Part shown: one piece after another, positions 32,607-43,087 of the stretch | How the letters are laid out: every line of letters starts with the position of its first letter | Numbering within the stretch: the first letter of the stretch is position 1 | Notes under the pieces: generated by a model | What the model was told of the DNA's origin: nothing | The model's database searches: none | Seen by the model: only the letters and a program-made list of their open reading frames with translations | Program-made: the position numbers and the translations under genes | NCBI GenBank assembly: GCA_032718475.1 | Contig: JAUCBJ010007518.1 | Coordinates: forward strand, 1 to 64,000 | Source of the DNA: Nemertoderma westbladi | Taxonomy: Eukaryota > Xenacoelomorpha > Nemertodermatida > Nemertodermatidae | Direction: 5' to 3' | Length of the DNA: 64,000 nt

Positions 32607-33699
32607 TGTTCGCAGTATTTTAAGTTAGCATAACGTGAGTTACATATTTTTTGGATTTATATTTTATGAATGTGCCAATATCAGTGGTGGGTGCGGGAAC
32701 ACAACATTTAGGCACATTTAATAAACTGGGGGCGATTTACGGGCGAAACTTGGGGGGACTTGCGGGGTGCGGGAACCATCTCAGATATTTAAGGGCTATG
32801 GGTGGGGGGTAAAATCAAGCAATACTCTCGGCTGTCAGGGTTGCCTGATAGTTACTAGAGGCCTAGACAACCTCCTTCTACTTCGGTAGTTGGTAACCCG
32901 CTAGGTCTGGGGACAAGGACTGCCCTTAGCGGTCCCTGGCCATCAGTGGCGACTGAGCCTGAAAAGGACTCGGGTGTTGCTTGATGTGCTAGGGATTTGC
33001 GATGGGACCGACAGATCCTAAGCAGTTCCCGGTGCGTTGGCTGCGACTGAGCCTGAAAAGGACTCGGGCGGAGTTTTCGCATCAGGGACTTGCGAAGGAT
33101 CGACTGACCGGATGGAAAGGAAGGGTTCGACGAGGACTGACTTCCTGGCGTGGGTTCCACGACTGGCATTAGTATGAGCCTGAAAAGGACTCAGAAAGCT
33201 CCGACAGTTGGGGCTCACAACGGGCCGACAGACCCCTAGCTAAGCCGTACCGCTTTCCTGATGACCGATCCCGTCAGGGTTCGGGAAGGGTGGGACGGAC
33301 AAGCGAAGGATTGACCGACGCTGACACTACTGTACCGGGACTAGGACCGAGGGAAAATGGGGAACATTAGTTAGGTCAAAATCTGAAAGTCAAGCGAACA
33401 GTGGGGTAAATAAATAATTTACTGTAGGAATTTCATAATGTGTATTATTGTGAATATTTGGTATATTGGTGTGGGGAAGCCCAAATTATTCTCAATCAGA
33501 GTTCAATCAGAGTTCAAGTTACATTAAAGATTAATATCCAACCAATGAAACTTTTCTCTACCCGCAATTCTGCTTTTAAGATAACGTCCTTCTCCACTCC
33601 CAATGACCAGTGACTGGTCGGAATATAGGGGTCTGAAAGTTCCGCCTCCAGCATCGGAGTTTCCCCCCCCCCCCCCTGGTGTAGGGAATAACGGCAACA
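32607..33699 (+). repeat. Element A 3' LTR
   Basis: 1093 bp from tgttcgcag after the polypurine tract to aacggcaaca, the last part matching the 5' LTR. It contains three copies of the GAGCCTGAAAAGGACTC motif (32955, 33049, 33176) and the block ctgatgaccgatcccgtca with a following stem. A poly-C run at 33663-33676 is twice as long as in the other LTR. Confidence 0.85.
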
Positions 33700-35069
33700 C
33701 CCCGGGTGATAAGTAATATCACCCGGGTGATAATTAAGATAAACCGGGATAAATTTATTGTTTGGTTAGAAAAGCATGCCTCTGTAACCTGTTCCCTTCC
33801 CTCAATTGGTAACAATATACACAGAAAAAAAATATATCCTCTAATTGGCCCAAATCAGCCACCGTAGGAGTCCCTTTTGTTAGTTGTCAACAGTTAGCTG
33901 TTAGTGCAACAGTCGCTAGGCCTACATTTTACATTCTACTATTGATTTGCGTGACAATATGACCGAAAGTATATTTCCAAACCGAATACAGTAAACATTG
34001 GAAGGGCATTTGGTTCAATTTGCAATGACTCAACGTATACTGACTGTCTGAACCGCCGAGATAGATTTACATTATTACTTATACAACATGGACATGTTCG
34101 TACGCGGCTAATTAAGCCATTTTAATTCAGATTTTTTTAAATTTTCTCCACCCAGGTGGAAAATAGGAATTATCACCCGAATCGCCCGAATGAAAGTCTT
34201 TTCAACCAAAAAATAACACAATTCCGAGACAATAACACAATGAATTTTCACCACACGGTCAAAATCACTGGGAACTAAGAATACATGAGATATAATAAAC
34301 TTATATTGAGTTTTTTTTTTGACATGAAATATTTATGGACAATAGACACGTGACGGTAATCTGCTTCCGTCCAATCAACATCTGATTTGTGGTGAATGAA
34401 TGGTTGATTACCTCACCTCAGATATAATTGGTGATTAGACACGGTGGCGAGTAGAATATTGATGAGCCCATCCAATTCCGATTTACTTTAGAAGCTGGGG
34501 AATGTCTGAAGCGGAAAGTTTTAATTTGAGTATTCAATGTTAACAAAGGCTTTATAATGAACCCCATTCAAACAGTGAATACTCTACAGAACAAATTATA
34601 AACATGTTTCAGTTTCATGTAATTGAATTAAATTGTGAATGTTTTTGCATCGATGGAGCCACTTGTGGTGCATTTTTTCCCCTCAGGGCCTATAACGGGG
34701 TTAGTTTTTTGTATTTTTATTTAAATATATTCAGTTATAATTATCTTGAACTTCAATTTATATTACTTATAATACTTGTTTGTAATATTATGTCCTTCTA
34801 TTTATTATTATGTATTTTCCGTTTTTACTATGGGCTTGCTGCCTGGATTAAAGAAAAAAATAAAAATAAAATTAATTATTTAGTACCGTAACACTTACTA
34901 CAACTGCGTATTACTATGGGTATTACTTATTACAAAACAATTCAATACAATACAATTCAAAGGGAACCGCCAGGGATAAATAGACTGTCTCAATCTTATG
35001 CCATACAACCCCCATCGTTTACTGAACCCCAAATATTACGGACCATGCGACGAAGTATACCAGACTCTC
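33700..35069. other. AT-rich unique stretch, no gene recognised
   Basis: Nothing coding is supported. An imperfect palindrome built on cacccgggtgat lies near 33700-33725, an opposite-strand copy of the 68-bp dispersed repeat at about 33765-33815, and a T-run at 34310. A 95-codon hydrophobic frame at 34604-34891 follows AT-rich composition and is not called. Confidence 0.6.
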
Positions 35070-35372
35070 CGCTGTTATATTTCCCTTTGCAGTTTGCAGG
35101 TATTCTTCACATGCATGCGCCCATGTGAAGAATACCAGGATTTCACTTTTCGGACGACTTTTTATTGGAATTTTATATATGAAGATTTTTTATTCTTTTA
35201 ATTTATCTTTATTAAGTGTTTTATAGCGCTTATTTCTATCTTATAACCTGTACATATACTAATTCGTTTATTGTTTTGGTTATATTCAACCCTTCTGTAT
35301 AACCTGTGTTTTTGGTGAAAACCTGGTATTCTTCACATGGGGGTAACTGCAAAGTGAAATATAACGGCAGAA
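35070..35372. mobile_element. Foldback/MITE-like inverted-repeat element
   Basis: Left arm (35070-35147) and right arm (35313-35372) are inverted copies: ttatatttccctttgcagtt on the left corresponds to aactgcaaagtgaaatataa on the right, and both arms carry catgtgaagaatacc in opposite orientation. The left arm also contains a perfect 15-bp palindrome (35099-35113 with 35122-35136). No coding capacity. Consistent with a small non-autonomous DNA element, but no target duplication was identified. Confidence 0.6.
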
Positions 35373-36866
35373 AGTAGGCCCTATTCGGTGTAGGTGTAGG
35401 CCCTACTCGGTGTAGGTGTAGGCCCTACTCGGTGTAGGTGTAGGCCCTACTCGGTGTAGGTGTAGGCCCTACTCGGTGTAGGTTTAGGCCCTACTCGGTG
35501 TAGGTGCAGGCCCGACTCGGTGTAGGTGTAGGCCCTACTCGGTGTAGGTGTAGGCCATACTCGGTGTAGGTGTAGGCCCTACTCGGTGTAGGTGTAGGCC
35601 CTACTCGGTGTAGGTGTAGGCCCTACTCGGTGTAGGTGTAGGCCCTACTCGGTGTAGGTGTAGGCCCGACTCGGTGTAGGTGTAGGCCCTACTCGGTGTA
35701 GGTGTAGGTCCTACTCGGTGTAGGTGTAGGCTATACTCGGTGTAGGTGTAGGCCCGACTTGGTGTAGGTGTAGGCCCTACTCGGTGTAGGTGTAGGTCCT
35801 ACTCGGTGTAGGTGTAGGCTTGACTCGGTGTAGGTGCAGGCCCTACTCGGTGTAGGTGTAGGCCCTACTCAGTGTAGGTGTAGGCCCGACTCAGTGTAGG
35901 TGTAGGCCCGACTCGGTGTAGGTGTAGGCCCTACTCGGTGTAAGTATAGATGTAGTTGTAGGCCCTATTCGGTGTAGGTGTAGGCCCTACTCGGTGTAGG
36001 TGTAGGCCCGACTCGGTGTAGGTGTAGGCCCTACTCGGTGTAGGTGTAGGCCCTACTCGGTGTAGGTGTAGGCCCGACTCGGTGTAGGTGTAGGCCCTAC
36101 TCGGTGTAGGTTTAGGCCCTACTCGGTGTAGGTGTAGGCCCTACTCGGTGTAGGTGTAGGCCCTATTCGGTGTAGGTGTAGGCCCTACTCGGTGTAGGTG
36201 TAGGCCCGACTCGGTGTAGGTGTAGGCCCTACTCGGTGTAGGTGTAGGCCCTACTCGGTGTAGGTGTAGGCCCGACTCGGTGTAGGTGTAGGCCCTACTC
36301 GGTGTAGGTGTAGGCCCTACTCGGTGTAGGTGTAGGTCCTACTCGGTGTAAGTACAGATGTAGGTGTAGGCCCTATTCGGTGTAGGTGTAGGCCCTACTC
36401 GGTGTAGGTGTAGGCCCTACTCGGTGTAAGTATAGATGTAGGTGTAGGCCCTATTCGGTGTAGGTGTAGGCCCTACTCGGTGTAGGTGTAGGCCCGACTC
36501 GGTGTAGGTGTAGGCCCTACTCGGTGTAGGTGTAGGCCCTACTCGGTGTAGGTGTAGGCCCTACTCGGTGTAGGTGTAGGCCCTATTCGGTGTAGGTGTA
36601 GGCCCTACTCGGTGTAGGTGTAGGCCCTACTCGGTGTAAGTATAGATGTAGGTGTAGGCCCTATTCGGTGTAGGTGTAGGCCCTACTCGGTGTAGGTGTA
36701 GGCCCGACTCGGTGTCGGTGTAGGTGTAGGCCCTACTCGGTGTAGGTGTAGGTCCTAGTCGGTGAAGGTGTAGGCCCTATTCGGTGTAGGTGTAGGTCCT
36801 ACTCGGTGTAGGTGTAGGCCCTACTAGGTGTAGGTGTAGGTGTAGGTGTATGCCCTACTCAGAAGT
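35373..36866. repeat. 22-bp satellite 3
   Basis: About 67 units of the 22-bp repeat gtgtaggtgtaggccctact plus cg. Variants are mostly ccctact/cccgact/ccctatt. A distinct longer module, containing gtgtaagtatagatgtag, recurs near 35938, 36350, 36427 and 36637, each time followed by the ctattcgg variant, which shows block duplication. The array degenerates at 36700-36866. The tract 36867-37097 beyond it holds nothing recognisable. Confidence 0.95.
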
Positions 36867-37097
36867 GTAGGTATAAGCCCATTGTAACGCATATAAATCG
36901 ATCTGGTATACTTGTTATACGTACTTGTGTTAGCCTAATGCTAACTCGGTCCGTTTTAGTTGAATCCCATACGAAAGACTCATTGCTACAACGTCTTTTG
37001 TAAACAACTGGAAAATTTCCCCCCATAGTTGATGCTCCTATATCTACAGTTGATAGCCTTCTTTCCACAAAGGAAGTTCTTCTATCCATTATCGGTA

Positions 37098-37261
37098 TAT
37101 CAACAATATCTCAGTATACACTGTAACTAATATCAACAATATCTCAGTATACACTGTAACTAATATCAACAATATCTCAGTATACACTGTAACTAATATC
37201 AACAATATCTCAGTATACACTGTAACTAATATCAACAATATCTCAGTATACACTGTAACTA
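37098..37261. repeat. 33-bp tandem array, five units
   Basis: Five nearly perfect 33-bp units containing tatcaacaatatctcagt followed by atacactgtaactaa. An unrelated 33-bp five-unit array lies at 40802-40962. 37262-37444 is AT-rich without features. Confidence 0.95.
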
Positions 37262-37444
37262 TTTATTTTATTTAATGTACAACATACAATTTTATTTGTT
37301 GGCTTTGTATTAGACCTAACGTAATAGTTTTCTCACTTTTCTGTATAAAAAAAGCACAAAAAATGCACAAACTGTGAATAAAAGAGTGTTCCAAATTCGA
37401 AATTCATAAAAAATGGCGACTATTGTGAAGAGATAATTAAAATA

Positions 37445-40005
37445 CTACTAGGATCGGCATGCTGCATTGCAGCTGCATTTTTAATAATGCTGTGCCGGCT
37501 TGTCAACAAAATTGCACCGCCACAACTCCCTATCACCCATGACATTTGCTAGATCATCCGCATCTTTAAGGCCAGTGTCCTTTAAGATGCGTCTCAAGAA
37601 AGTCATGGGCTGTCCACCATGCTTATTCACTCCATGAGGCTGCCAAAGTACAAGATTATGCACTGGCTGGTCCTCACGGCGAAAGCAATGTCCTGCAAAG
37701 CGGAGGCGATTTTGTTCTAGTGTCAAGCTTGGGGGAACCAATGAGAAACCTCCAATGTTATATAGTGTCTGGTTGGAGATGTGTGCATTGTACTTGACAC
37801 AATGTACCCGGCGTAGCATTCTTGTGAATGTGCCATCCAGAGATTTGGTGTCCTCAGCAGTTAGAGCCCAGCATGGACTCCCGTAGAGGAGTACTGGAAC
37901 TACTGCTGCTCTAAATAATCGGACCTTAAGTTTCCGATTAATTCTAGGTGACTTCCAAATCCTGGAAAGCCTATTCAAGGCTGCCCATGCCTTTCCCTTA
38001 CGTATTCGAAGGTCCTCACCTGACTTCCGGATCCATGATCCCAGGTAACAGAAGTCGTCCACATGCTCAAGCATACCATCCTTTGAGCTTATGCTCATCC
38101 GATCAGAGACTTGCTGAGGACTTTCAAAGTTAACTGTCAGAATTTTGGTCTTTTTGGAGTTAATAAAAAGACCAACACTAGAAGCAGCATGTTCTAATGA
38201 GCTGAGGAGCCGCTGGGCTCCCTCTAATGATTCTGAGAGTACTCCTAAGTCATCAGCAAAGTCTAGATCAGTTAGGTACTTGGCAGGATTTCCTCGACTT
38301 CTGGAGCCAGTAGGTGGAGTTATCATCACCCCATCATCATTATGATGATCTAAGGACATGCGTAGAACATAGTCAACCACAATAATGAACAAGAATGGTG
38401 CAAGTGTGTCTCCTTGGAGGACGCCCCATAACACTTCAAATGGTTCTGTGTCACCGTCAACAGTAGACACAAATGTTGTCGAACCATCGTATACTGATCT
38501 GATTGCTGCAATAATTTCATCAGGAATCCCATATAATGAAAGTATGCTGAACATACGTGAGCGAGAGACTGAATCAAAGGCCTTGAAGAAGTCAACAAAG
38601 ATAACAGCCAGATGCCTGTCTTTCTTTTTTGATAACTCTTCAATTATCCTTCTAAGTGCCAAAATGGGCTCCATGGTCCCACGACCTTTACGGAACCCAT
38701 TCTGATTTCCACGTAGCAGTCTCTCAATGGGATCCCTGATGCGATTTAATAGAATTCTATTGTATAGTTTTGCAGCAATCGAGATCAATGAGATTCCCCG
38801 AAAAGAACCATAGAGTGTTAGGTTGCCCTTCTTGGGAACTGGCACCAACTTATTTGTTTTCATTTCTTGTGGGACTCTTGTTGTACGGAACATGTCTACT
38901 ATGATGGGATAGATGAGCTTTAAACACTCAGGTATTTTAAAGACCTCAGGGGGAACACCATCTACTCCACTGGCACGATTGGTCTTAATGCTCTTTGCAG
39001 CAGCCTTCACTTCTGCAAAGGAGATATCGCCAATGGGAATATCTGGGAGTACAGACTCAGACACTTTTACTTCTATAAAGTTATCAGGCAATACCCTGTC
39101 ATTATTGAGGAGCTTTTCAAAGTGGGCTTTCCAACCATTGAGGCGATCGGCTGGTGATTCAGCCTTAACCTTGGTGGTTGGTTGGCTTTTCCGCCCAGTA
39201 AGCAGATTGATCGATTTCCATGCCTGGGATGATTGCCTGCTGTCGTCAGCATCATTGATGGCATCAACCTGTTGGTTTATTAGCTCCTGTAGATTAACAG
39301 AGTACTGCCTGTTCAGGGACCTAGATGCAGCTTTAACTGCATTCTTGGCCGCTGTAGTCTGTTTGAGTCGGGACTCTTTCTGCGCCTTATGAAGGTCATT
39401 TCGGCACTTCTGAATTTTGTTGTCAGTCCAGGGGGCCCTTTTCCTGTTTCGAGGGTATACAGGAACTGTTTCTGCAGCTGCTAACTTAACTGCTTCTGTA
39501 AAGGCAGTATAGCCCTCACAGTGATCTGCCGCCTCAGAGGCAAGAGCCTCATATCTGTTGCTCAGCTGTAGTGTGAAGCTGGATCTCACACTTGGCTGTT
39601 GCAACAGAGAGGACCAGTCATGCCGTGGCAAGGCAGATTTCGTTGTTCTGCTAGCACGCAGACTAAGTCTTACCTTGGCCACAATAAGGCGGTGATCACT
39701 GGAGAAGGGTCGAAGTGTAAATGCATTACAGTCTTGTATAGAGCTCCTGTATTTCCTACGAAACAGAATATGGTCTATCTGGGACTTGTGACCACTGGGT
39801 CCACTATGAGTCCATAGCTTTCCAGTTCGCTTCTTGAACTGGGTTCCAGCCGAAAACAATCCATTTCCAGAGATAAAATCCTGAAGATGGACAGAATTTC
39901 GGTTAACACTATTGCTATAGACCCAGGGCGATGTAGGTGATTGTTGCAGACTTGCATTAAAGTCTCCCAGGAATGTTAAGAATGCATGCTGATCCACTCC
40001 ACTAA
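37445..40005 (-). mobile_element. LINE-2 copy 3, longest copy
   Basis: Minus-strand insertion flanked by a perfect 12-bp direct repeat ataattaaaata (37433-37444 and 40006-40017), a convincing target-site duplication that fixes both ends. It reaches into the endonuclease domain but is still 5' truncated. The 3' end carries the ctactaggatcgg tail complement. Confidence 0.96.
37481..40005 (-). CDS. LINE-2 endonuclease (partial)-reverse transcriptase
   Basis: Open frame from the 5' truncation to the stop at 37481-37483, about 841 codons; codons upstream of 40005 belong to flanking target DNA. The N-terminal part is the C-terminal half of an APE-type endonuclease: FLGDFNASL, SQIDHILF and FSSDHRLIVAKV. 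A basic linker (KKRTGKLW-type segments, NRKRAPWTDNKIQKCRND) follows. Then come RT motifs FVDFFKAFDSV, VLQGDTLAPFLF and LDFADDL, and the C-terminal LRFAGHCFRRED block. Both activities are needed for target-primed reverse transcription. The front half of the endonuclease is absent, so the copy is presumably immobile, yet the frame has no disruption. Confidence 0.92.
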
Positions 40006-40017
40006 TAATTAAAATAG

Positions 40018-40801
40018 CGTTGCCTAGGGGCCTTAAATGGTGAACGCGGCATCGGTTCACATGTGTATGTCTGATAAGTGCAACTAACTATACTAAACCA
40101 ATAATGTGAATGAATATAAACTGAAATGAGTTATAAACACTTGAATACAATAATTATTGTGTTCAAAGAAAACACAGCGATACAATATTACTGTGGCTCC
40201 AATTAAAGTTTACTCAAAAAAACATAAAAAATTAACAAAACACATACTTTCTGTACCAAATAATTTACTCATAGGCAACAAAAAAATTTGGATGTTGTTA
40301 CCAATTGAGGGAAAGGAGCAGGTTACAGAGACGGCCTTATCTAACCAAAACAATAAAAGATGTTGTTAACAATATTGAATATAAAAATGTAAATAATAAT
40401 ATATAAAAAATACTTTGGGTAGAATTTAAATAATTTGGTGTGAAAACTATGTAATCTGGGAAATAAATTATTTGTGGTCAATTACTGTGTAATGTAGATC
40501 CCGAAAAATCGTCATGAATATAATAATGAACTAATCAGGATAAACGAGTAGTCTCATAACCGTTAATAATAATGAACTAATCAGGATAAACGAGTAGTCT
40601 CATAACCGTTAATAATAATGTCTGACCTTGTCTGCCGGGCTGTCTGACTGCCGTTACAACACTATGATTTATTTATCTATCACAAGACACAAGCATTCGC
40701 CGTTATCATCCGTGTTAAATATTATAATTACAAACATTCTCGTAATAGTTAAAAAAAAGAGGCCGCACGGACAATAAGCTTACTGCTTTGTGTAAAATGT
40801 G
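40018..40801. other. AT-rich stretch with small duplications, no gene
   Basis: Contains one copy of the 68-bp dispersed repeat (40293-40362) and a 46-bp tandem duplication around aatcaggataaacgagtag (40524-40615). Nothing coding was recognised. Confidence 0.7.
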
Positions 40802-40962
40802 CTTCTAAGGTATACTGTATGTAATCACTATCATCTTCTAAGGTATACTGTATGTAATCACTATCATCTTCTAAGGTATACTGTATGTAATCACTATCAT
40901 CTTCTAAGGTATACTGTATGTAATCACTATCATCTTCTAAGGTATACTGTATGTAATCACTG
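40802..40962. repeat. 33-bp tandem array, five units
   Basis: Units start at 40802, 40835, 40868, 40901 and 40934, each containing ttctaaggtatactgtat followed by gtaatcactatcat. Because 33 is divisible by three, both strands show an 11-residue repeating frame, which is not treated as a gene. Confidence 0.95.
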
Positions 40963-41144
40963 TGTAATATACCGGATATAAGTTGGCATGGCACCCGGCT
41001 ACACGGTAGGCCTATCACCTCCCTCATTCTTAGTGGGTATATTAATTCTAGAACATGGTTTATGATCGTGATTAGTGGTTCGATTACCCTGTACCATAAA
41101 CAAGGCTAATTAAAACTATGAATACAGGCGTGTACATACAGTAC

Positions 41145-43087
41145 ACGCCTGTAACCCCCAGAAACCTAAACGAAAACAGTATGTGCCATGGCAAAACTCT
41201 GAGGTTACTTGTAAGAGATAAGATCTTAAGATAGCCTACAAAGTTAAAACCGAACAACCAACAACCGAAAACATTAACAAGGTTGAGAAAGCTAAGGATG
41301 ATCTTAAATTGGCCTACAACATCAGCCAGGAAAAGTACATACAGGATAAAACTAAAGCAATTACAACTGCTCACATACAGCAACAATCAAGACTTACCTG
41401 GCAAACTGTAAATGAGGTATCTGGTCGGAAAAGTTGTGCAAAGGGGCGGCTCAAAGCCGATAGTCCTGAAGAACGTGTTGGGAAGTGGAAAAATCACTTC
41501 AGCAACTTGCTTGGGCAGCCACCAAACATCGAGGTCAGCCCTACAAGGAAAATATATGACAAGACACTACCTATAGAAACAGGGGACTTCACACCTGCCG
41601 AACTCCAAAGAAGCATTAAAAGCATGTCCAATAATAAAGCGAGTGGATTAGATGAAATCCCAGCGGAGGTATGGAAAACCGGAGTGCTAAATAGACCATT
41701 ATTGAATGTTTGCAACCGGATGTTAAAAGGGGAAAAGCCACCACCAATTTGGACTAAAGGTCAACTAAAGCCTCTCCCCAAGAAAGGAGACCTCGGCATA
41801 CCAACAAACTATCGTGGGATCTGTCTGCTTGTGGTAGCTGCCAAAATATACAATAAAATGATTCTATATAGGATTAGGCCTCACATAGAGAAACTACTGC
41901 GTAAGAGCCAAAACGGATTTCGACCAAGTAGATCAACAATAGCTCAGATACTTGCACTACGGAGACTGATTGAAGGAATTAAGTCAAAGAATCTCCCCGC
42001 AGTCATGACTTTTGTGGACTTCAAGAAGGCATTCGACTCCATCCATAGAGGTAAAATGCTTGAAATCCTAAGAGCTTATGGAATACCAGAAGTAATTGTT
42101 GCTGGCATTGGATTGCTATATTGTGACACAGAAGCGCAGGTACTCTCACCAGATGGTGAAACTGAGTTTTTCTCAATCCTGGCTGGCGTACTGCAAGGTG
42201 ACACATTAGCACCATTACTATTTGTAATTGTGCTGGATTACGCAATGAGGACGGCCACAAAGGGTGAAGATCTGGGATTCACACTTCAAGAACGCAGAAG
42301 TAGTAGATATCCGGCAACTACAGTCACAGACACCGACTTTGCGGATGACATCGCCCTGCTCTCTAATACGCTAGCAGATGCACAGCTTCTACTAAATAAA
42401 GTGGAGAGGGCTGCTAAGGAGGTTGGATTGCATATAAATGCTACCAAGACCGAATTCATGACCTTTAATGTTGATGGAAACTTGACAACCATTGATAATA
42501 ATCAACTAAGGCAGGTCGATGACTTCCAGTACCTTGGATCATGGATAGAGAGTAGCAAAAAGGACATAGAAGTTAGGAAAGCAAAGGCTTGGGTAGCTCT
42601 ATCAAAAATGGATACCATCTGGAAATCAGATCTCTCCAGGCACCTGAAGACCAAGTTCTTTCGAGCCACAGTGGAAAGTGTATTTTTATACGGGGGTGAG
42701 ACCTGGACTCTGACTAAATCACTTGAACAACGAATTGATGGTTGCTACACAAGACTACTAAGGGCAGCCCTAAACATCAGCTGGAGACAACACATGACAA
42801 ACGCCGAGCTTTATGGTACAATACCACCTGTATCAACCACCCTCCGTGAACGCAGATTAAGATTCAGTGGGCACTGCTGGCGAAGTAAAGACGAGGTCAT
42901 ACCAGATCTACTTCTCTGGCAACCAACTCATGGAAAGCGTAGTCGTGGACGACCTGCCATAACATATATAGATCAACTTGAAAGGGATACTGAACTTGGG
43001 AGAAACGAAATTGCGACAACTATGGAGAATCGGGAAGCCTGGAAGGATCTCATTTCCACTGTCCGAGTTCGCTCGACCTAGTAGTAG
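41145..43087 (+). mobile_element. LINE-3 copy 1 (5' truncated)
   Basis: Plus-strand non-LTR element with a direct repeat of up to 13 bp, gtacatacagtac, at 41132-41144 and 43087-43099, and a cctagtagtagt 3' tail like that of LINE-2. The 5' part of the element is missing. A 13-bp perfect inverted repeat (41123-41135 with 41141-41153) spans the 5' junction. Confidence 0.9.
41309..43081 (+). CDS. LINE-3 ORF2 protein, partial (reverse transcriptase)
   Basis: 590 codons from the first ATG, with related coding sequence upstream (to about 41145) broken by a TAG near 41230. RT motifs are NKASGLDEIPAEVWK, NYRGICLLVVAAKIYN, FVDFKKAFDSI (palm A), GVLQGDTLAPLLF (B) and DTDFADDIALL (C). The C-terminal part has YLGSWIESSKKDIEVRKAKA, LYGGETWTLT and RRLRFSGHCWRSKDE. 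It is clearly related to LINE-2 over its length but diverged, so it is a sister family of the same clade. Catalytic residues are intact; the endonuclease is absent. Confidence 0.9.
   Translation: MAYNISQEKYIQDKTKAITTAHIQQQSRLTWQTVNEVSGRKSCAKGRLKADSPEERVGKWKNHFSNLLGQPPNIEVSPTRKIYDKTLPIETGDFTPAELQRSIKSMSNNKASGLDEIPAEVWKTGVLNRPLLNVCNRMLKGEKPPPIWTKGQLKPLPKKGDLGIPTNYRGICLLVVAAKIYNKMILYRIRPHIEKLLRKSQNGFRPSRSTIAQILALRRLIEGIKSKNLPAVMTFVDFKKAFDSIHRGKMLEILRAYGIPEVIVAGIGLLYCDTEAQVLSPDGETEFFSILAGVLQGDTLAPLLFVIVLDYAMRTATKGEDLGFTLQERRSSRYPATTVTDTDFADDIALLSNTLADAQLLLNKVERAAKEVGLHINATKTEFMTFNVDGNLTTIDNNQLRQVDDFQYLGSWIESSKKDIEVRKAKAWVALSKMDTIWKSDLSRHLKTKFFRATVESVFLYGGETWTLTKSLEQRIDGCYTRLLRAALNISWRQHMTNAELYGTIPPVSTTLRERRLRFSGHCWRSKDEVIPDLLLWQPTHGKRSRGRPAITYIDQLERDTELGRNEIATTMENREAWKDLISTVRVRST

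Larger units (their letters stand above)
14897..33699 (+). mobile_element. Element A: decayed BEL/Pao-type LTR retrotransposon with extra 3' ORF
   Basis: Order on the plus strand: LTR remnant, gag-region frames, CCHC knuckles, aspartic protease, RT, RNase H, integrase, tandem-repeat spacer, extra 3' ORF with knuckles, hairpin plus polypurine tract, and full 3' LTR. BEL/Pao affinity is shown by the order of knuckles and protease before RT, the VNDAAATYQGESLN block, the CDIKAMFHQV palm motif and the integrase style. It is broken by several stops and frame changes and by an Asp-to-Asn change in the RT active site. A Gypsy element sits in integrase (21412-26291) and LINE-2 copy 2 in the spacer (26953-28646). 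Without these insertions the element would be about 12.2 kb, long for this group. The 5' LTR looks truncated, so no target duplication can be given. Confidence 0.88.

Noticed and set aside
33250-33300. Possible hammerhead ribozyme in the element A LTR (CTGATGA, an 8-bp stem with one mismatch, then GAAG)
   Set aside because: The stem II analogue is good, but the second conserved box is GAAG rather than GAAA, no helix I or III with a proper cleavage triplet could be drawn, and the second LTR block has CGGATGA. Only a covariance-model search would rescue it.
34604-34891. 95-codon hydrophobic frame resembling a membrane protein
   Set aside because: AT-rich unique DNA with composition-driven Phe/Ile/Leu/Tyr content and no recognisable family.
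40749-41027. 92-codon acidic repeat protein (SDYIQYTLEDD repeats)
   Set aside because: Produced by the 33-bp array, whose length is a multiple of three; both strands show repeat frames and there is no flanking gene structure.
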